Origin: an uncultured Eubacteriales bacterium | GTDB lineage: Bacteria > Bacillota > Clostridia > Oscillospirales > CAG-272 | DNA: 40,304 nt | Direction of reading: 5' to 3' | NCBI GenBank assembly: GCA_900544985.1 | Contig: UQXK01000014.1 | Span: 1 to 40,304 of the forward strand | Part shown: one piece after another, positions 1 through 8,769 of the stretch | Position numbering within the stretch: position 1 is the first letter of the stretch | Layout of the letters: each line of letters opens with the position of its first letter | Translations under genes and position numbers: made by a program | Notes under the pieces: generated by a model | What the model was told of the DNA's origin: nothing | Databases searched by the model: none | Seen by the model: the letters and a program-made list of their open reading frames with translations, nothing else

Positions 1-180
1 CTGCCGTTCCAAACCTCCGCTTTAAGGGGCTTTTGAAAAAGCCCCTTAAAAATCCACAAAACTTTTGCACCGCCCACCACTTTACTTTGGCGAAGCTTTT
101 GAGATTCCAAAGGACTTTTCTCGAAAAGTCCTTTGTGTCCGGGTTTGGGGCGGACAGCCCCAACTTATAATGCACACAAA
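1..180. repeat. Mosaic palindromic intergenic repeat, copy 1
   Basis: Non-coding stretch next to the ppdK terminator, made of three perfect palindromic modules. The first is TTTAAGGGGCTTTT at 21-34 against its complement at 37-50. The second is CAAAGGACTTTTC at 108-120 against its complement at 123-135. The third is TTGGGGC at 145-151 against GCCCCAA at 157-163. Read on the minus strand, the order is terminator, GTGTGC, GGGGC hairpin, AAAGGAC hairpin, then AAGGGGC hairpin. The first modules recur at 11199-11350 and 26817-27019, and the AAGGGGC module recurs at 40118-40195. No protein-coding content is supported. Confidence 0.85.
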
Positions 181-212
181 AAATCTCCCGCAAAATACTT
201 TGCGGGAGATTT
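181..212 (-). terminator. Intrinsic terminator of ppdK
   Basis: A perfect 14-bp inverted repeat (AAATCTCCCGCAAA at 181-194, complement at 199-212) with a 4-nt loop. On the minus strand the stem runs into TTTTTT, so it terminates ppdK. On the plus strand it is followed by GCTTTTTT, so it may work in both directions. Confidence 0.85.
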
Positions 213-252
213 GCTTTTTTATTCAACCGAATGTGTCGGCTCTTTTTCTTCC

Positions 253-2886
253 TTAGTCTTTAAGAGCAGCCTGTGCCGCAGCAAGTCTTGCTATCGGAAC
301 ACGGAAGGGAGAGCAGGAAACATAGTCAAGTCCTATCTTGTGGCAGAACTCAACGGAGGACGGGTCGCCGCCGTGCTCACCGCAGATACCTACTGTGATG
401 TCGGGGCGTGTGGAACGTCCGAGTTCTACTGTCATCTTCATGAGCTTGCCTACGCCGATCTGGTCGAGTTTTGCGAACGGATCGTTTTCGTAGATCTTGC
501 CGTCGTAGTAGGAACCGAGGAATTTGCCTGCGTCGTCGCGGCTGAAACCGAATGTCATCTGTGTAAGGTCGTTTGTACCGAAGCAGAAGAATTCAGCCTC
601 TTTTGCGATTTCATCAGCTGTGAGAGCCGCACGCGGGATCTCTATCATTGTACCTACCATGTATTTGAGGTCAACGCCGGCAGCAGCGATCTCTTCGTCG
701 GCAACTGCAACAACGATGTTCTTAACGAACTTGAACTCTTTAACTTCGCCAACAAGCGGGATCTCGATTTCGGGTTCAACGTTCCAGTCGGGATGAGCCT
801 TCTTTACGTTGATGGCAGCGCGGATAACGGCGCGTGTCTGCATTTTTGCAATTTCGGGGTAAGTTACCGCAAGGCGGCAGCCACGGTGACCCATCATCGG
901 GTTGAACTCGTGGAGAGAAGCGATAATGTTCTTTATCTGTTCTACTGTCTTGCCCTGTGTCTTTGCAAGAGCTTCGATATCTTCTTCGTTTGTGGGAACG
1001 AACTCATGGAGCGGAGGATCGAGGAATCTGATGACAACGGGATAGCCTTCAAGAGCCTCATAAAGCTTCTCGAAGTCGCCCTGCTGCAAGGGAAGTATCT
1101 TTGCAAGAGCAGCTTCTCTTTCTTCAACAGTGTCGGAGCAGATCATTTCGCGGATAGCGTCGATTCTGTCGCCGTCGAAGAACATATGCTCTGTACGGCA
1201 AAGACCGATACCTTCTGCACCGAGTTCACGTGCTTTCTTTGCGTCGCGGGGTGTATCTGCGTTTGTGCGAACTTTGAGCTTTCTGTATTTGTCAGCCCAA
1301 GCCATGATTCTGCCGAATTCACCTGTGATTGTAGCGTCAACAGTGGGGATAGCCTCGCCGTAGATGTTACCTGTGGAACCGTCTATGGAGATAACGTCGC
1401 CCTCAACAAATGTTTTGCCGTCGATAGTGAATTTCTTGTTTTCTTCGTCCATTATGATTGCGGAGCAACCGGAAACGCAGCATGTTCCCATACCGCGCGC
1501 AACAACTGCCGCATGGCTTGTCATACCGCCGCGAACGGTGAGTATGCCCTGGGAAGCTTTCATACCTTCGATATCTTCGGGAGATGTTTCAAGACGAACG
1601 AGTACGACTTTCTTGCCGTTCTTCTTCCATTCTTTTGCGTCCTCTGCGGAGAATACTACCTGACCGCAAGCGGCACCGGGAGATGCTGCAAGACCTTTGC
1701 CGATAGGATTAGCCTTTTTGAGGGCGGCAGCGTCGAACTGCGGGTGGAGAAGTGTATCGAGGTTTCTGGGGTCTATCATAAGAACAGCTTCCTGTTCTGT
1801 TCTCATGCCCTCGTCAACGAGGTCGCAAGCGATTTTGAGAGCCGCTTTTGCCGTTCTCTTACCGTTACGTGTTTGGAGCATATAAAGTTTGCCGTTTTCA
1901 ACCGTGAATTCCATATCCTGCATATCGCGGTAGTGGTTTTCAAGTGTTTTGCAAACCTGTACGAACTGATTGTAAGCTTCGGGGAATTTGTCTTCCATCT
2001 GGGCTATGGGCATAGGTGTACGAACACCTGCAACGACATCCTCGCCCTGAGCGTTTACAAGGAACTCGCCCATGAGCTTCTTTTCGCCTGTTGCGGGATC
2101 ACGTGTAAATGCAACGCCTGTGCCGGAGTTGTTGTTGAGGTTTCCGAATACCATGGGCATTACGTTTACTGCCGTACCCCAGGAGTAAGGAATATCGTTG
2201 TCGCGACGGTATACGTTTGCACGGGGGTTATCCCAAGAACGGAATACGGCGCGGATAGCTTCGTAGAGCTGAACCTTAGGATCGGAGGGGAAGTCCTCGC
2301 CGATTTTGGATTTGTACTCTGCTTTGAATTCCTGTGCGAGCTCTTTGAGATCGTCAGCTGTGAGTTCGACGTCGAATTTAACGCCTTTTCTCTCTTTCAT
2401 CTCGTCGATGAGCTGTTCGAAATATTTCTTGCCGACTTCCATAACGACGTCGGAGAACATCTGGATAAATCTTCTGTAAGAGTCGTAAACGAATCTCTTG
2501 AATTTGGGATCGTTGTTGCCGGCTATCATAGCTTCTACAACTTCGTCGTTAAGACCGAGGTTGAGGATAGTGTCCATCATGCCGGGCATGGATGCGCGGG
2601 CACCGGAACGAACGGAAACGAGAAGCGGATTTTTGAGGTCTCCGAACTTCTTGCCGTTGATCTCCTCCATTTTTGCGACGTATTCCATGATCTGAGCCAT
2701 GATCTCGTCGTTTATTTTTTTGCCGTCTTCATAATATTTTGTGCAGGCTTCCGTTGTTATTGTAAAGCCCTGCGGTACGGGAAGTCCGATGTGTGTCATT
2801 TCGGCAAGGTTTGCGCCTTTACCGCCGAGAAGTTCACGCATGTCGGCATTTCCTTCGGTGAACAAGTAAACATACTTTGTTGCCAT
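253..2886 (-). CDS. ppdK: Pyruvate, phosphate dikinase
   Basis: Cytosolic enzyme that interconverts pyruvate, ATP and Pi with phosphoenolpyruvate, AMP and PPi. In fermentative anaerobes it usually links glycolysis to PPi. The 877 residues match the normal family length. Visible features are the N-terminal nucleotide-binding start (GGKGANLAEM, about residue 21), the central swivelling phosphohistidine domain with GGMTSHAAVVARG (catalytic His458, with Thr456 and Ser457 before it), and the C-terminal PEP/pyruvate barrel ending in CGEHGGDP, whose Cys835 is the expected proton donor. The ATG is preceded by GGAGGT at good spacing. The gene is monocistronic, with its own promoter and terminator. No neighbouring gene resembles a PPDK regulatory kinase. 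Identification is secure. Confidence 0.98.
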   Translation of the reverse strand: MATKYVYLFTEGNADMRELLGGKGANLAEMTHIGLPVPQGFTITTEACTKYYEDGKKINDEIMAQIMEYVAKMEEINGKKFGDLKNPLLVSVRSGARASMPGMMDTILNLGLNDEVVEAMIAGNNDPKFKRFVYDSYRRFIQMFSDVVMEVGKKYFEQLIDEMKERKGVKFDVELTADDLKELAQEFKAEYKSKIGEDFPSDPKVQLYEAIRAVFRSWDNPRANVYRRDNDIPYSWGTAVNVMPMVFGNLNNNSGTGVAFTRDPATGEKKLMGEFLVNAQGEDVVAGVRTPMPIAQMEDKFPEAYNQFVQVCKTLENHYRDMQDMEFTVENGKLYMLQTRNGKRTAKAALKIACDLVDEGMRTEQEAVLMIDPRNLDTLLHPQFDAAALKKANPIGKGLAASPGAACGQVVFSAEDAKEWKKNGKKVVLVRLETSPEDIEGMKASQGILTVRGGMTSHAAVVARGMGTCCVSGCSAIIMDEENKKFTIDGKTFVEGDVISIDGSTGNIYGEAIPTVDATITGEFGRIMAWADKYRKLKVRTNADTPRDAKKARELGAEGIGLCRTEHMFFDGDRIDAIREMICSDTVEEREAALAKILPLQQGDFEKLYEALEGYPVVIRFLDPPLHEFVPTNEEDIEALAKTQGKTVEQIKNIIASLHEFNPMMGHRGCRLAVTYPEIAKMQTRAVIRAAINVKKAHPDWNVEPEIEIPLVGEVKEFKFVKNIVVAVADEEIAAAGVDLKYMVGTMIEIPRAALTADEIAKEAEFFCFGTNDLTQMTFGFSRDDAGKFLGSYYDGKIYENDPFAKLDQIGVGKLMKMTVELGRSTRPDITVGICGEHGGDPSSVEFCHKIGLDYVSCSPFRVPIARLAAAQAALKD

Positions 2887-2948
2887 GTGTGTTATACCTC
2901 CGATTTTTTTGTGTTATATTTAAATTTGTAAAACACATTTACCTGAAT

Positions 2949-2977
2949 ATTCTATCACAAGTTTTATCCAATATCTA
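2949..2977 (-). promoter_or_regulatory. Candidate promoter of ppdK
   Basis: On the minus strand TAGATA (2972-2977) and TAGAAT (2949-2954) are separated by 17 nt. A TG one base before the -10 gives an extended -10 element. The -35 matches the housekeeping consensus at only 4 of 6 positions. It lies about 60 nt upstream of the ppdK start. Confidence 0.5.
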
Positions 2978-3037
2978 CACATTTTTTGAAATTTTTTAAA
3001 AAAAGGGAAAATTTTTTCTTCAAACCGCACCTATCTA

Positions 3038-3066
3038 TTGAAAAAAAGCCGAAAAGAGTGTAAACT
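3038..3066 (+). promoter_or_regulatory. Candidate promoter of pth-mfd
   Basis: TTGAAA (3038-3043) and TAAACT (3061-3066) with 17-nt spacing, about 200 nt upstream of the pth start. This would place the whole structured segment 3084-3164 in the 5' untranslated leader. The -10 is only a partial match. Confidence 0.45.
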
Positions 3067-3074
3067 GTAACTCA

Positions 3075-3200
3075 TGCAAGATTCAGCCGCCCTTATCGGC
3101 GGTGTCGTTGATTCATTTATGGGGATACAATTCCGTCTGAATTATAGGTCGGCGGTGCCGGCTGTCGGTATGTTGAATTACGGTAAATCAGCTTGAACCC
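3075..3200 (+). other. Possible structured 5' leader of pth
   Basis: Part of a 377-nt gene-free stretch (2887-3263) that also holds the divergent promoters. The segment can fold in competing ways. CCGCC (3087-3091) can pair with GGCGG at 3098-3102 or with a second GGCGG at 3151-3155. CAGCCG (3084-3089) can pair with CGGCTG (3159-3164). AATTC/GAATT (3129-3133 and 3139-3143) form a small hairpin. The 9-mer TCGGCGGTG occurs twice, at 3096-3104 and 3149-3157. It does not match a T-box or any riboswitch I recognise. A regulatory role is inference. Confidence 0.3.
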
Positions 3201-3263
3201 AAAATATCCGAAAATAATTTGGATTTTACATATATTCTAAAACTTAAAAGAGCAGGGGAAAAT

Positions 3264-3887
3264 ATGAATATAGACGAACTTTTCAAAAAGATAGCGACAG
3301 GAAACGGCGTTTCTTCCGCTCCTATATCATATATTGTAGCGGGGCTCGGAAACCCCGGACGCGAATATGACGGGACGCGCCACAACGCGGGCTTTGAAAC
3401 CATTGATTTTGTTGCGTCGAAAGCGGGAGCCGATATAAAGAAGGCAAAATTCGATTCGCTTGTAGGCGAGGCTACTGTAAAAGGCGCAAGGGTGCTGTTT
3501 ATGAAGCCGCAGACTTATATGAACGCGTCGGGGACGGCAATATCCGCGGCGGCGGACTTTTATAAGATCCCTGCGGAAAACGTAATAGTCATATGCGACG
3601 ACATAACAAGAGAACCCGGGAAAATGCGGATCCGCAGGAGCGGCAGCGCAGGCGGACATAACGGTCTTAAAAGCATAATAGCCTTTCTCGACAGCGAAAA
3701 TTTTCCGCGGATAAGGCTCGGCGTCGGCGAAAAACCGAATCCCGATTACGACCTTGCTTCGTGGGTGCTCGGAAAATTTTCCGCGGACGACAAAAAACTC
3801 TTGAATACATGCTTTGAAAAAACATATAATGCGATAGAACTTATAATTTCGGGAGATATCGAGGGCGCTATGCGTCTTTGCAACTGA
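3264..3887 (+). CDS. pth: Peptidyl-tRNA hydrolase
   Basis: Releases tRNA from peptidyl-tRNA that drops off the ribosome; essential in most bacteria. The product is about 207 residues with GLGNPGREYDGTRHNAGF near residues 27-44. His40 corresponds to the catalytic histidine of the family. CDDITREPGKMRIR and SGSAGGHNGLKS are the other conserved Pth blocks. The ATG at 3264 is chosen over the upstream in-frame ATG at 3219 because AGGGGAA lies just before it. That still leaves about 20 residues ahead of the usual Pth start, forming a short polar N-terminal extension. Only 21 nt separate it from mfd, a frequent neighbour in Firmicutes, so the two are probably cotranscribed. Confidence 0.96.
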   Translation: MNIDELFKKIATGNGVSSAPISYIVAGLGNPGREYDGTRHNAGFETIDFVASKAGADIKKAKFDSLVGEATVKGARVLFMKPQTYMNASGTAISAAADFYKIPAENVIVICDDITREPGKMRIRRSGSAGGHNGLKSIIAFLDSENFPRIRLGVGEKPNPDYDLASWVLGKFSADDKKLLNTCFEKTYNAIELIISGDIEGAMRLCN

Positions 3888-3908
3888 TTCTCTTTTTACG
3901 GAGGAAAA

Positions 3909-6900
3909 ATGAATATAATTCTCGACCGTATGCGCCATGAGCGGGAGTACGGTCAACTAAAACTTTCATACGAGCGGGTAAGAGGAGAAAAACGAAGATA
4001 TCCTTTTCTCGTTACAGGACTTTGCGAGGGGGCGCTTGACGCTTTCCTCGCCGCTTTTGCGTCCGACGAAAAACACGGAATCTCTCTCATTATCGCGCGT
4101 GACGAAGCTTCCGCGGAACGCATACGCGCATATCTTTCGGCGTGCGGACTGCGGACAAAATTTTATCCGTCGCGCCGCCCCGTGCTTTACAATATCGTGT
4201 CGTCCCACGAGCTCGAACACGCGAGGATATCGTGCCTTGCGGATATAATCTGCGGGAATATCGACGTCGTGGTCACCGTTCCGGAGGCGGCTATACAATA
4301 TACAATATCAAAGGAAAAGCTTTCCGAACATATGAGAGATATTTCCGTGGGAGATACTCTCGATATACGCGAATTTGCAAAATTTCTGACGGATTCGGGA
4401 TATGTCTCGTGCGACCTTGTCGACGGCCGCGGAAAGTTCAGCACGCGCGGCGGTATCATAGACGTATTCCCGCCGCAAAGCGATAATCCCATAAGAATGG
4501 AGCTTTTCGGCGACGAGGTTGACAGCATAGGATATTTCGACGTCATGACGCAGAGAAAAACGGAGAATATAAGAAGCTTTTCCGTTGTGAGCGCCCGTGA
4601 AGTGCTTGTCGATGAAGACACGAGAAAATCCCTTTCCGCGCATATATCGGAAATGGCGAAAAAAGCCGTTGACGTAAGTTCGAAAGCTTCTCTTATGACG
4701 GAGAAAGAGTGTGTAGACAATCTTACAGAAACACCGTTTATCGATAAATATATTTCATATATATATAAAGAGCCCGCGTCTCTTCTCGATTATTTCGATA
4801 AAGGCGACACGCTCACATTCGTTATCGACCATGCGTCGATGTCGGATAGGTTGAAGGGGTACGAAATGCAGAACGCGGAGGATATAAGAGAGCTTCTCGA
4901 AGCTTCGATGATATCCCCGAAATACAAGGATTTCGCATATCCCGCAGATACAGTGTTCTCTTTTTTCGATAACAATGCCGCGATCGTCATAAGCGATTTT
5001 ATAGCAAAATATCCGGGAAAGCTTTCGGAGATGTTCACGTTTTTCACAAGGAAGCCGCCGTCGTTTTCGGAAAGCTTCGAAAATCTTTCCGATGATATAA
5101 GGGGATTTGTGAAAAACGGATATTCCGTGCTTATCGCTTGCGAGAGCTCCGTTTCCGCTTCGAATTTGAGATCCATGCTCGACGACGCGGAAATAGAAAA
5201 CATATATGTTCCCGAATACGGCGATGTCACGGAGCTTCCTCGCCGCGTGCCCGTGGTTACGTGCGGAGCCGTTCCGTCGTTTGAATTTTTCCATTCGATG
5301 TTCGTTTCCGTTTCGGAAATGTCGGACGGAAATTTCAGAGCGTCGAAAAAGAAGCTACGCCGCTATTCGGGCGTAAAACAAAGCTCCAAACAAAAGCTCC
5401 TCTCTTACGCCGACCTTACCGTGGGAGATCTTGTCGTTCACGAAGCGCACGGCATAGGACGTTATGTCGGGATAGAAAATATAAAAAATTACGACGGAAC
5501 GCGCCGCGACCACATAAAAATACAATATTCGGGAACGGACGTGCTCTATGTTCCGTGCGAACAGATAGACCTTGTTTCCAAATATATAGGTCCGGGAAGC
5601 GACAGCGAAAGTATAAAACTTTCCAAACTCGGCGGTACCGACTGGCACAAGACAAAAGCGAGGGTGAAAAAAGAAGTAAGGGAGATGGCGAAAGAGCTTA
5701 TAAAGCTCTATGCCGAACGCCAGCGTCGCCCCGGCTACGCTTTTCCGCGCGACGACGAGATACAAAGGGAGTTTGAATCCACTTTCGAGTATGAAGAGAC
5801 GTCGGCACAGCTTCTTGCCGTAAACGAAATAAAGAGCGATATGGAAAAAGCCGTTCCGATGGACAGACTCCTTTGCGGAGATGTCGGATTCGGCAAAACG
5901 GAGGTGGCTCTGCGCGCCGCTTTCAAGGCGGTGCTCGGCGGAAAACAGGTTGCAATACTTGTGCCGACGACGATACTTGCATCTCAGCATTACCGCACGA
6001 CGCTTTCCAGAATGCGCGGATTCCCGATAAAAACGGCGATGATGTCGCGTTTTTCCGCGGGAAAAGAGCAGGGAGCGACTCTTCGCGCACTGAAACGCGG
6101 AGATATCGATATACTCATAGGAACGCACAGAATACTTTCCGACGACGTCAAGTTTTCCGACCTCGGACTCGTTATAATAGACGAAGAGCAGCGTTTCGGC
6201 GTCGCCCACAAGGAAAAGCTCAAACAGCTTGCAAAAAACGTGGACGTTCTGACCCTTACCGCAACGCCTATTCCGAGAACTCTCGGCATGGCGATGAACT
6301 CCATAAGGGATATGTCGGTGCTCGACGAGGCGCCCGATGACCGCAGACCGGTCCAGACATACGTTTTGGAGTATGACGAGATAATAATAAACGAAGCTAT
6401 ACGCCGCGAGCTTTCGCGTGCGGGGCAGGTGTTCTATCTTCATAATAATATAGAATCGATATACTCGATAGCGTCAAGACTGAAAGCGAGATTTCCGAGC
6501 GCGGAGATAGCCGTCGCTCACGGTCAGATGGAAAAAGAAGAGCTTTCCGCCGTGTGGCAGGCGCTCGTCGCAGGCGAGGTCGATATACTTGTATGCACCA
6601 CGATAATAGAAACGGGCGTCGATGTTCCGAACGCCAACACCCTTATAATCGAGGGCGCGGACAGAATGGGACTTTCCCAGCTTCATCAGCTGCGCGGAAG
6701 AGTAGGAAGATCTCAAAGACTTGCGTATGCATATTTTACTTACAATAAAGGCAAGGCTCTGAGCGAGATATCGACAAAGAGACTTTCCGCCATACGCGAT
6801 TTTACGGAGTTCGGCTCGGGATTCAAGATAGCGCTTCGCGACCTTGAAATACGCGGAGCGGGGGACGTTCTCGGTGCAAGACAGCACGGGCACATGGAAT

Positions 6901-7424
6901 CGATAGGGTATGATTTATATATAAAGATACTCGACGAGGCTGTGCTCGAAGAGCAGGGCGACGTAAAGAAGCAAAAGATAGAATGTGTGATAAACATAGG
7001 TCGCGACTCTTTTATCCCGAAGGATTATATCCCTTCCGAATCGCAGAGGATAGACTTTTACAAAAAGATAGCGCACATTGCGACTGAGGCGGACGCAGAC
7101 GACGTTGCGGACGAACTTCTCGACAGGTACGGAGACCTTTCTCCGAGCGTGGAAACTCTTCTTGACGCGGCGCTTTGCCGTGCCATGGGAGGAGAATGCG
7201 GCTTTACCCAGATAGACGAGAAGAATGGCTCGGTCATAATTTATCCCGAAAAGCTCGATCTTGCCGCGTGGTCGAAAATGGCGGAGGAATTTCCGGGAAG
7301 GATACTCGTAACGCCGACGGCGCGTCCCTATGTTTCGTGCAGAAAACCGATAAAAGAACCGATTTTTTCATATATTCGCTTATTGTTAAAAAAATATATA
7401 CAAATAATCTCGAAAAAAGAGTAG
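3909..7424 (+). CDS. mfd: Transcription-repair coupling factor Mfd
   Basis: Superfamily 2 translocase that removes RNA polymerase stalled at DNA lesions and recruits UvrA. Its 1171 residues match the family. In order: UvrB-like N-terminal region (about 1-450), CarD-like RNA-polymerase interaction domain (about 500-570, LTVGDLVVHEAHGIGRYVG), RecG-like helicase motor with Walker A GDVGFGKTE near 656 and the DEEQ box near 758, motif VI QLRGRVGRS, and the C-terminal TRCF domain. SD AGGAAAA lies 8 nt before the ATG. Cotranscribed with pth. No convincing intrinsic terminator follows. Several long overlapping frames exist in both orientations but none has recognisable content. Confidence 0.98.
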   Translation: MNIILDRMRHEREYGQLKLSYERVRGEKRRYPFLVTGLCEGALDAFLAAFASDEKHGISLIIARDEASAERIRAYLSACGLRTKFYPSRRPVLYNIVSSHELEHARISCLADIICGNIDVVVTVPEAAIQYTISKEKLSEHMRDISVGDTLDIREFAKFLTDSGYVSCDLVDGRGKFSTRGGIIDVFPPQSDNPIRMELFGDEVDSIGYFDVMTQRKTENIRSFSVVSAREVLVDEDTRKSLSAHISEMAKKAVDVSSKASLMTEKECVDNLTETPFIDKYISYIYKEPASLLDYFDKGDTLTFVIDHASMSDRLKGYEMQNAEDIRELLEASMISPKYKDFAYPADTVFSFFDNNAAIVISDFIAKYPGKLSEMFTFFTRKPPSFSESFENLSDDIRGFVKNGYSVLIACESSVSASNLRSMLDDAEIENIYVPEYGDVTELPRRVPVVTCGAVPSFEFFHSMFVSVSEMSDGNFRASKKKLRRYSGVKQSSKQKLLSYADLTVGDLVVHEAHGIGRYVGIENIKNYDGTRRDHIKIQYSGTDVLYVPCEQIDLVSKYIGPGSDSESIKLSKLGGTDWHKTKARVKKEVREMAKELIKLYAERQRRPGYAFPRDDEIQREFESTFEYEETSAQLLAVNEIKSDMEKAVPMDRLLCGDVGFGKTEVALRAAFKAVLGGKQVAILVPTTILASQHYRTTLSRMRGFPIKTAMMSRFSAGKEQGATLRALKRGDIDILIGTHRILSDDVKFSDLGLVIIDEEQRFGVAHKEKLKQLAKNVDVLTLTATPIPRTLGMAMNSIRDMSVLDEAPDDRRPVQTYVLEYDEIIINEAIRRELSRAGQVFYLHNNIESIYSIASRLKARFPSAEIAVAHGQMEKEELSAVWQALVAGEVDILVCTTIIETGVDVPNANTLIIEGADRMGLSQLHQLRGRVGRSQRLAYAYFTYNKGKALSEISTKRLSAIRDFTEFGSGFKIALRDLEIRGAGDVLGARQHGHMESIGYDLYIKILDEAVLEEQGDVKKQKIECVINIGRDSFIPKDYIPSESQRIDFYKKIAHIATEADADDVADELLDRYGDLSPSVETLLDAALCRAMGGECGFTQIDEKNGSVIIYPEKLDLAAWSKMAEEFPGRILVTPTARPYVSCRKPIKEPIFSYIRLLLKKYIQIISKKE

Positions 7425-7443
7425 ATTTTATTTGAAAATCATG

Positions 7444-7449
7444 TATAAT
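7444..7449 (+). promoter_or_regulatory. Candidate -10 element for the foldase operon
   Basis: Perfect TATAAT at 7444-7449 in the 96-nt gap between mfd and the foldase gene, about 70 nt upstream of the start codon. No good -35 lies at 16-18 nt, so this is tentative. Confidence 0.35.
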
Positions 7450-7520
7450 AGAATAAGTATCAAAATCTGCCGCTCTCAGTGTGCGACATTATAAATTACA
7501 TTTTACAGGAGAAAACAAAA

Positions 7521-8762
7521 ATGATCAAAACAGGAAGTTTTTCGAAAATAATTTCCCTCTTGCTCTGCGTATTTACTTTGGCTTTTTCACTTTCCTCTTG
7601 CGGGAAAAAGGACATTATAGCAACGTACACCGCAGACGGGAAGGATTATACCGTTACGGAAAAAGAATTCGATTTCTTTATGAAATACAGAAAATACGAG
7701 TATTTTTATTCCAGCTATATCTCCGCAAAATATGACACTGCGGATTTCTGGTCTACAAAGATCGACGACGGAAACACGATAGACAAAACTCTTACGGATT
7801 CCGTTATAAGAACGGCAAAGACCGTCGCGGTAGAAAAATACCTTATGGATAAATACGGTCTTACACTCGACGAAGCCGATGTCAAGAAGGCAAAAGAAGA
7901 CTCCAAAACGGCAGAGAAGAACTACGGCGGCGCCGGCGCTTTCAAAAAATATTGGGGATATACCGGAGATGATTACTATGAATATCAGCTTTCGGTTCTC
8001 CGTTCCAAGAAAGTTTACGACTATCTTTTCTCCGACGCGGGATCTCTCGTTCTTGACGACGGACAGCTCGAAGAATATTACAAAGAGCATTACAAACAGT
8101 ATCAGTTTATTCTTATAAACACAAAGAAGAAAATAGCGACTGACGACGAAGGCAATAAGCAGTACCTCGTTTATGACGAAAGCGGAAATTCCGTTTATGT
8201 AACAGATATCTCCAAGGAATTTCTTGAAGAGAAGAAATATACTCTCGGTTACAACTACAAATACGAAGATCTTACAGATGAAGAAAAAGAAAAGAAATCC
8301 ACTCTTGCGGAAGAACTTATTGCACAGCTCAAAAACGGCGCGGATTTCAAAGAGCTTGCCGTTGCAAACTCCGATAACTTCTATTCTTCGTACTATCCCA
8401 ACGGTCTTATAGTTGACGGAGATCTCGTAAACGACGAGAAAGTCATAGAAGCTCTCAAAGATCTTGAAATCGGTTCTTATACAGACGCTATATCTGTATC
8501 CTCCGGCGATTATATCTATATAATAAAGAGAGTGGAACTCAAAGAGAAAGCATATAAAGACGCAGAAGAGAATGCGGAAGATAAAGAATATGCAGAACTT
8601 TTCAAAGACTATATCGATACCGTCAAGAGCTCCAAGTACAGCAACTACCTCGAAGAACTCTGCGCTTCCGTCGTAACGAATGACGCTATAATAAACAAAT
8701 ATAATATGACAAAAACATATCTTTCTCAGGCTATAAGAGAAAGAGATAATTATTACAATTAA
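7521..8762 (+). CDS. PrsA-like foldase lipoprotein (parvulin-type peptidyl-prolyl isomerase)
   Basis: Probable extracytoplasmic, membrane-anchored folding factor for exported proteins. The product is about 413 residues. A hydrophobic signal sequence ends in the lipobox LSSC, giving a lipidated cysteine near residue 27. An N-terminal helical SurA-like region contains YGLTLDEADV. From about residue 190 a parvulin-like domain is interrupted by an insert: YQFILINTKKK resembles the first parvulin strand, and GADFKELAVANSDN through SSGDYIYIIKRVE resembles the rest. The ATG at 7521 is preferred to 7479 because AGGAGA lies just upstream and the signal peptide then starts at the N terminus. The active-site residues of parvulins are not clearly conserved, so isomerase activity is uncertain. 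First gene of the operon ending at 11160. Confidence 0.82.
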   Translation: MIKTGSFSKIISLLLCVFTLAFSLSSCGKKDIIATYTADGKDYTVTEKEFDFFMKYRKYEYFYSSYISAKYDTADFWSTKIDDGNTIDKTLTDSVIRTAKTVAVEKYLMDKYGLTLDEADVKKAKEDSKTAEKNYGGAGAFKKYWGYTGDDYYEYQLSVLRSKKVYDYLFSDAGSLVLDDGQLEEYYKEHYKQYQFILINTKKKIATDDEGNKQYLVYDESGNSVYVTDISKEFLEEKKYTLGYNYKYEDLTDEEKEKKSTLAEELIAQLKNGADFKELAVANSDNFYSSYYPNGLIVDGDLVNDEKVIEALKDLEIGSYTDAISVSSGDYIYIIKRVELKEKAYKDAEENAEDKEYAELFKDYIDTVKSSKYSNYLEELCASVVTNDAIINKYNMTKTYLSQAIRERDNYYN

Positions 8763-8769
8763 ATAGAAA

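Noticed and set aside
133..2931. A 932-codon open frame on the plus strand, antisense to ppdK
   Set aside because: It mirrors the conserved ppdK codons, begins in the intergenic repeat, has no SD and encodes a cysteine-rich sequence without any recognisable domain. It is best explained by codon bias of the opposite strand.
3219..3263. Upstream ATG for pth
   Set aside because: No ribosome binding site, and it would add 15 further residues before an already extended N terminus; the ATG at 3264 has AGGGGAA.
5355..6443. Long open frame opposite mfd
   Set aside because: No SD, no recognisable domain, and fully contained in the conserved mfd motor region.
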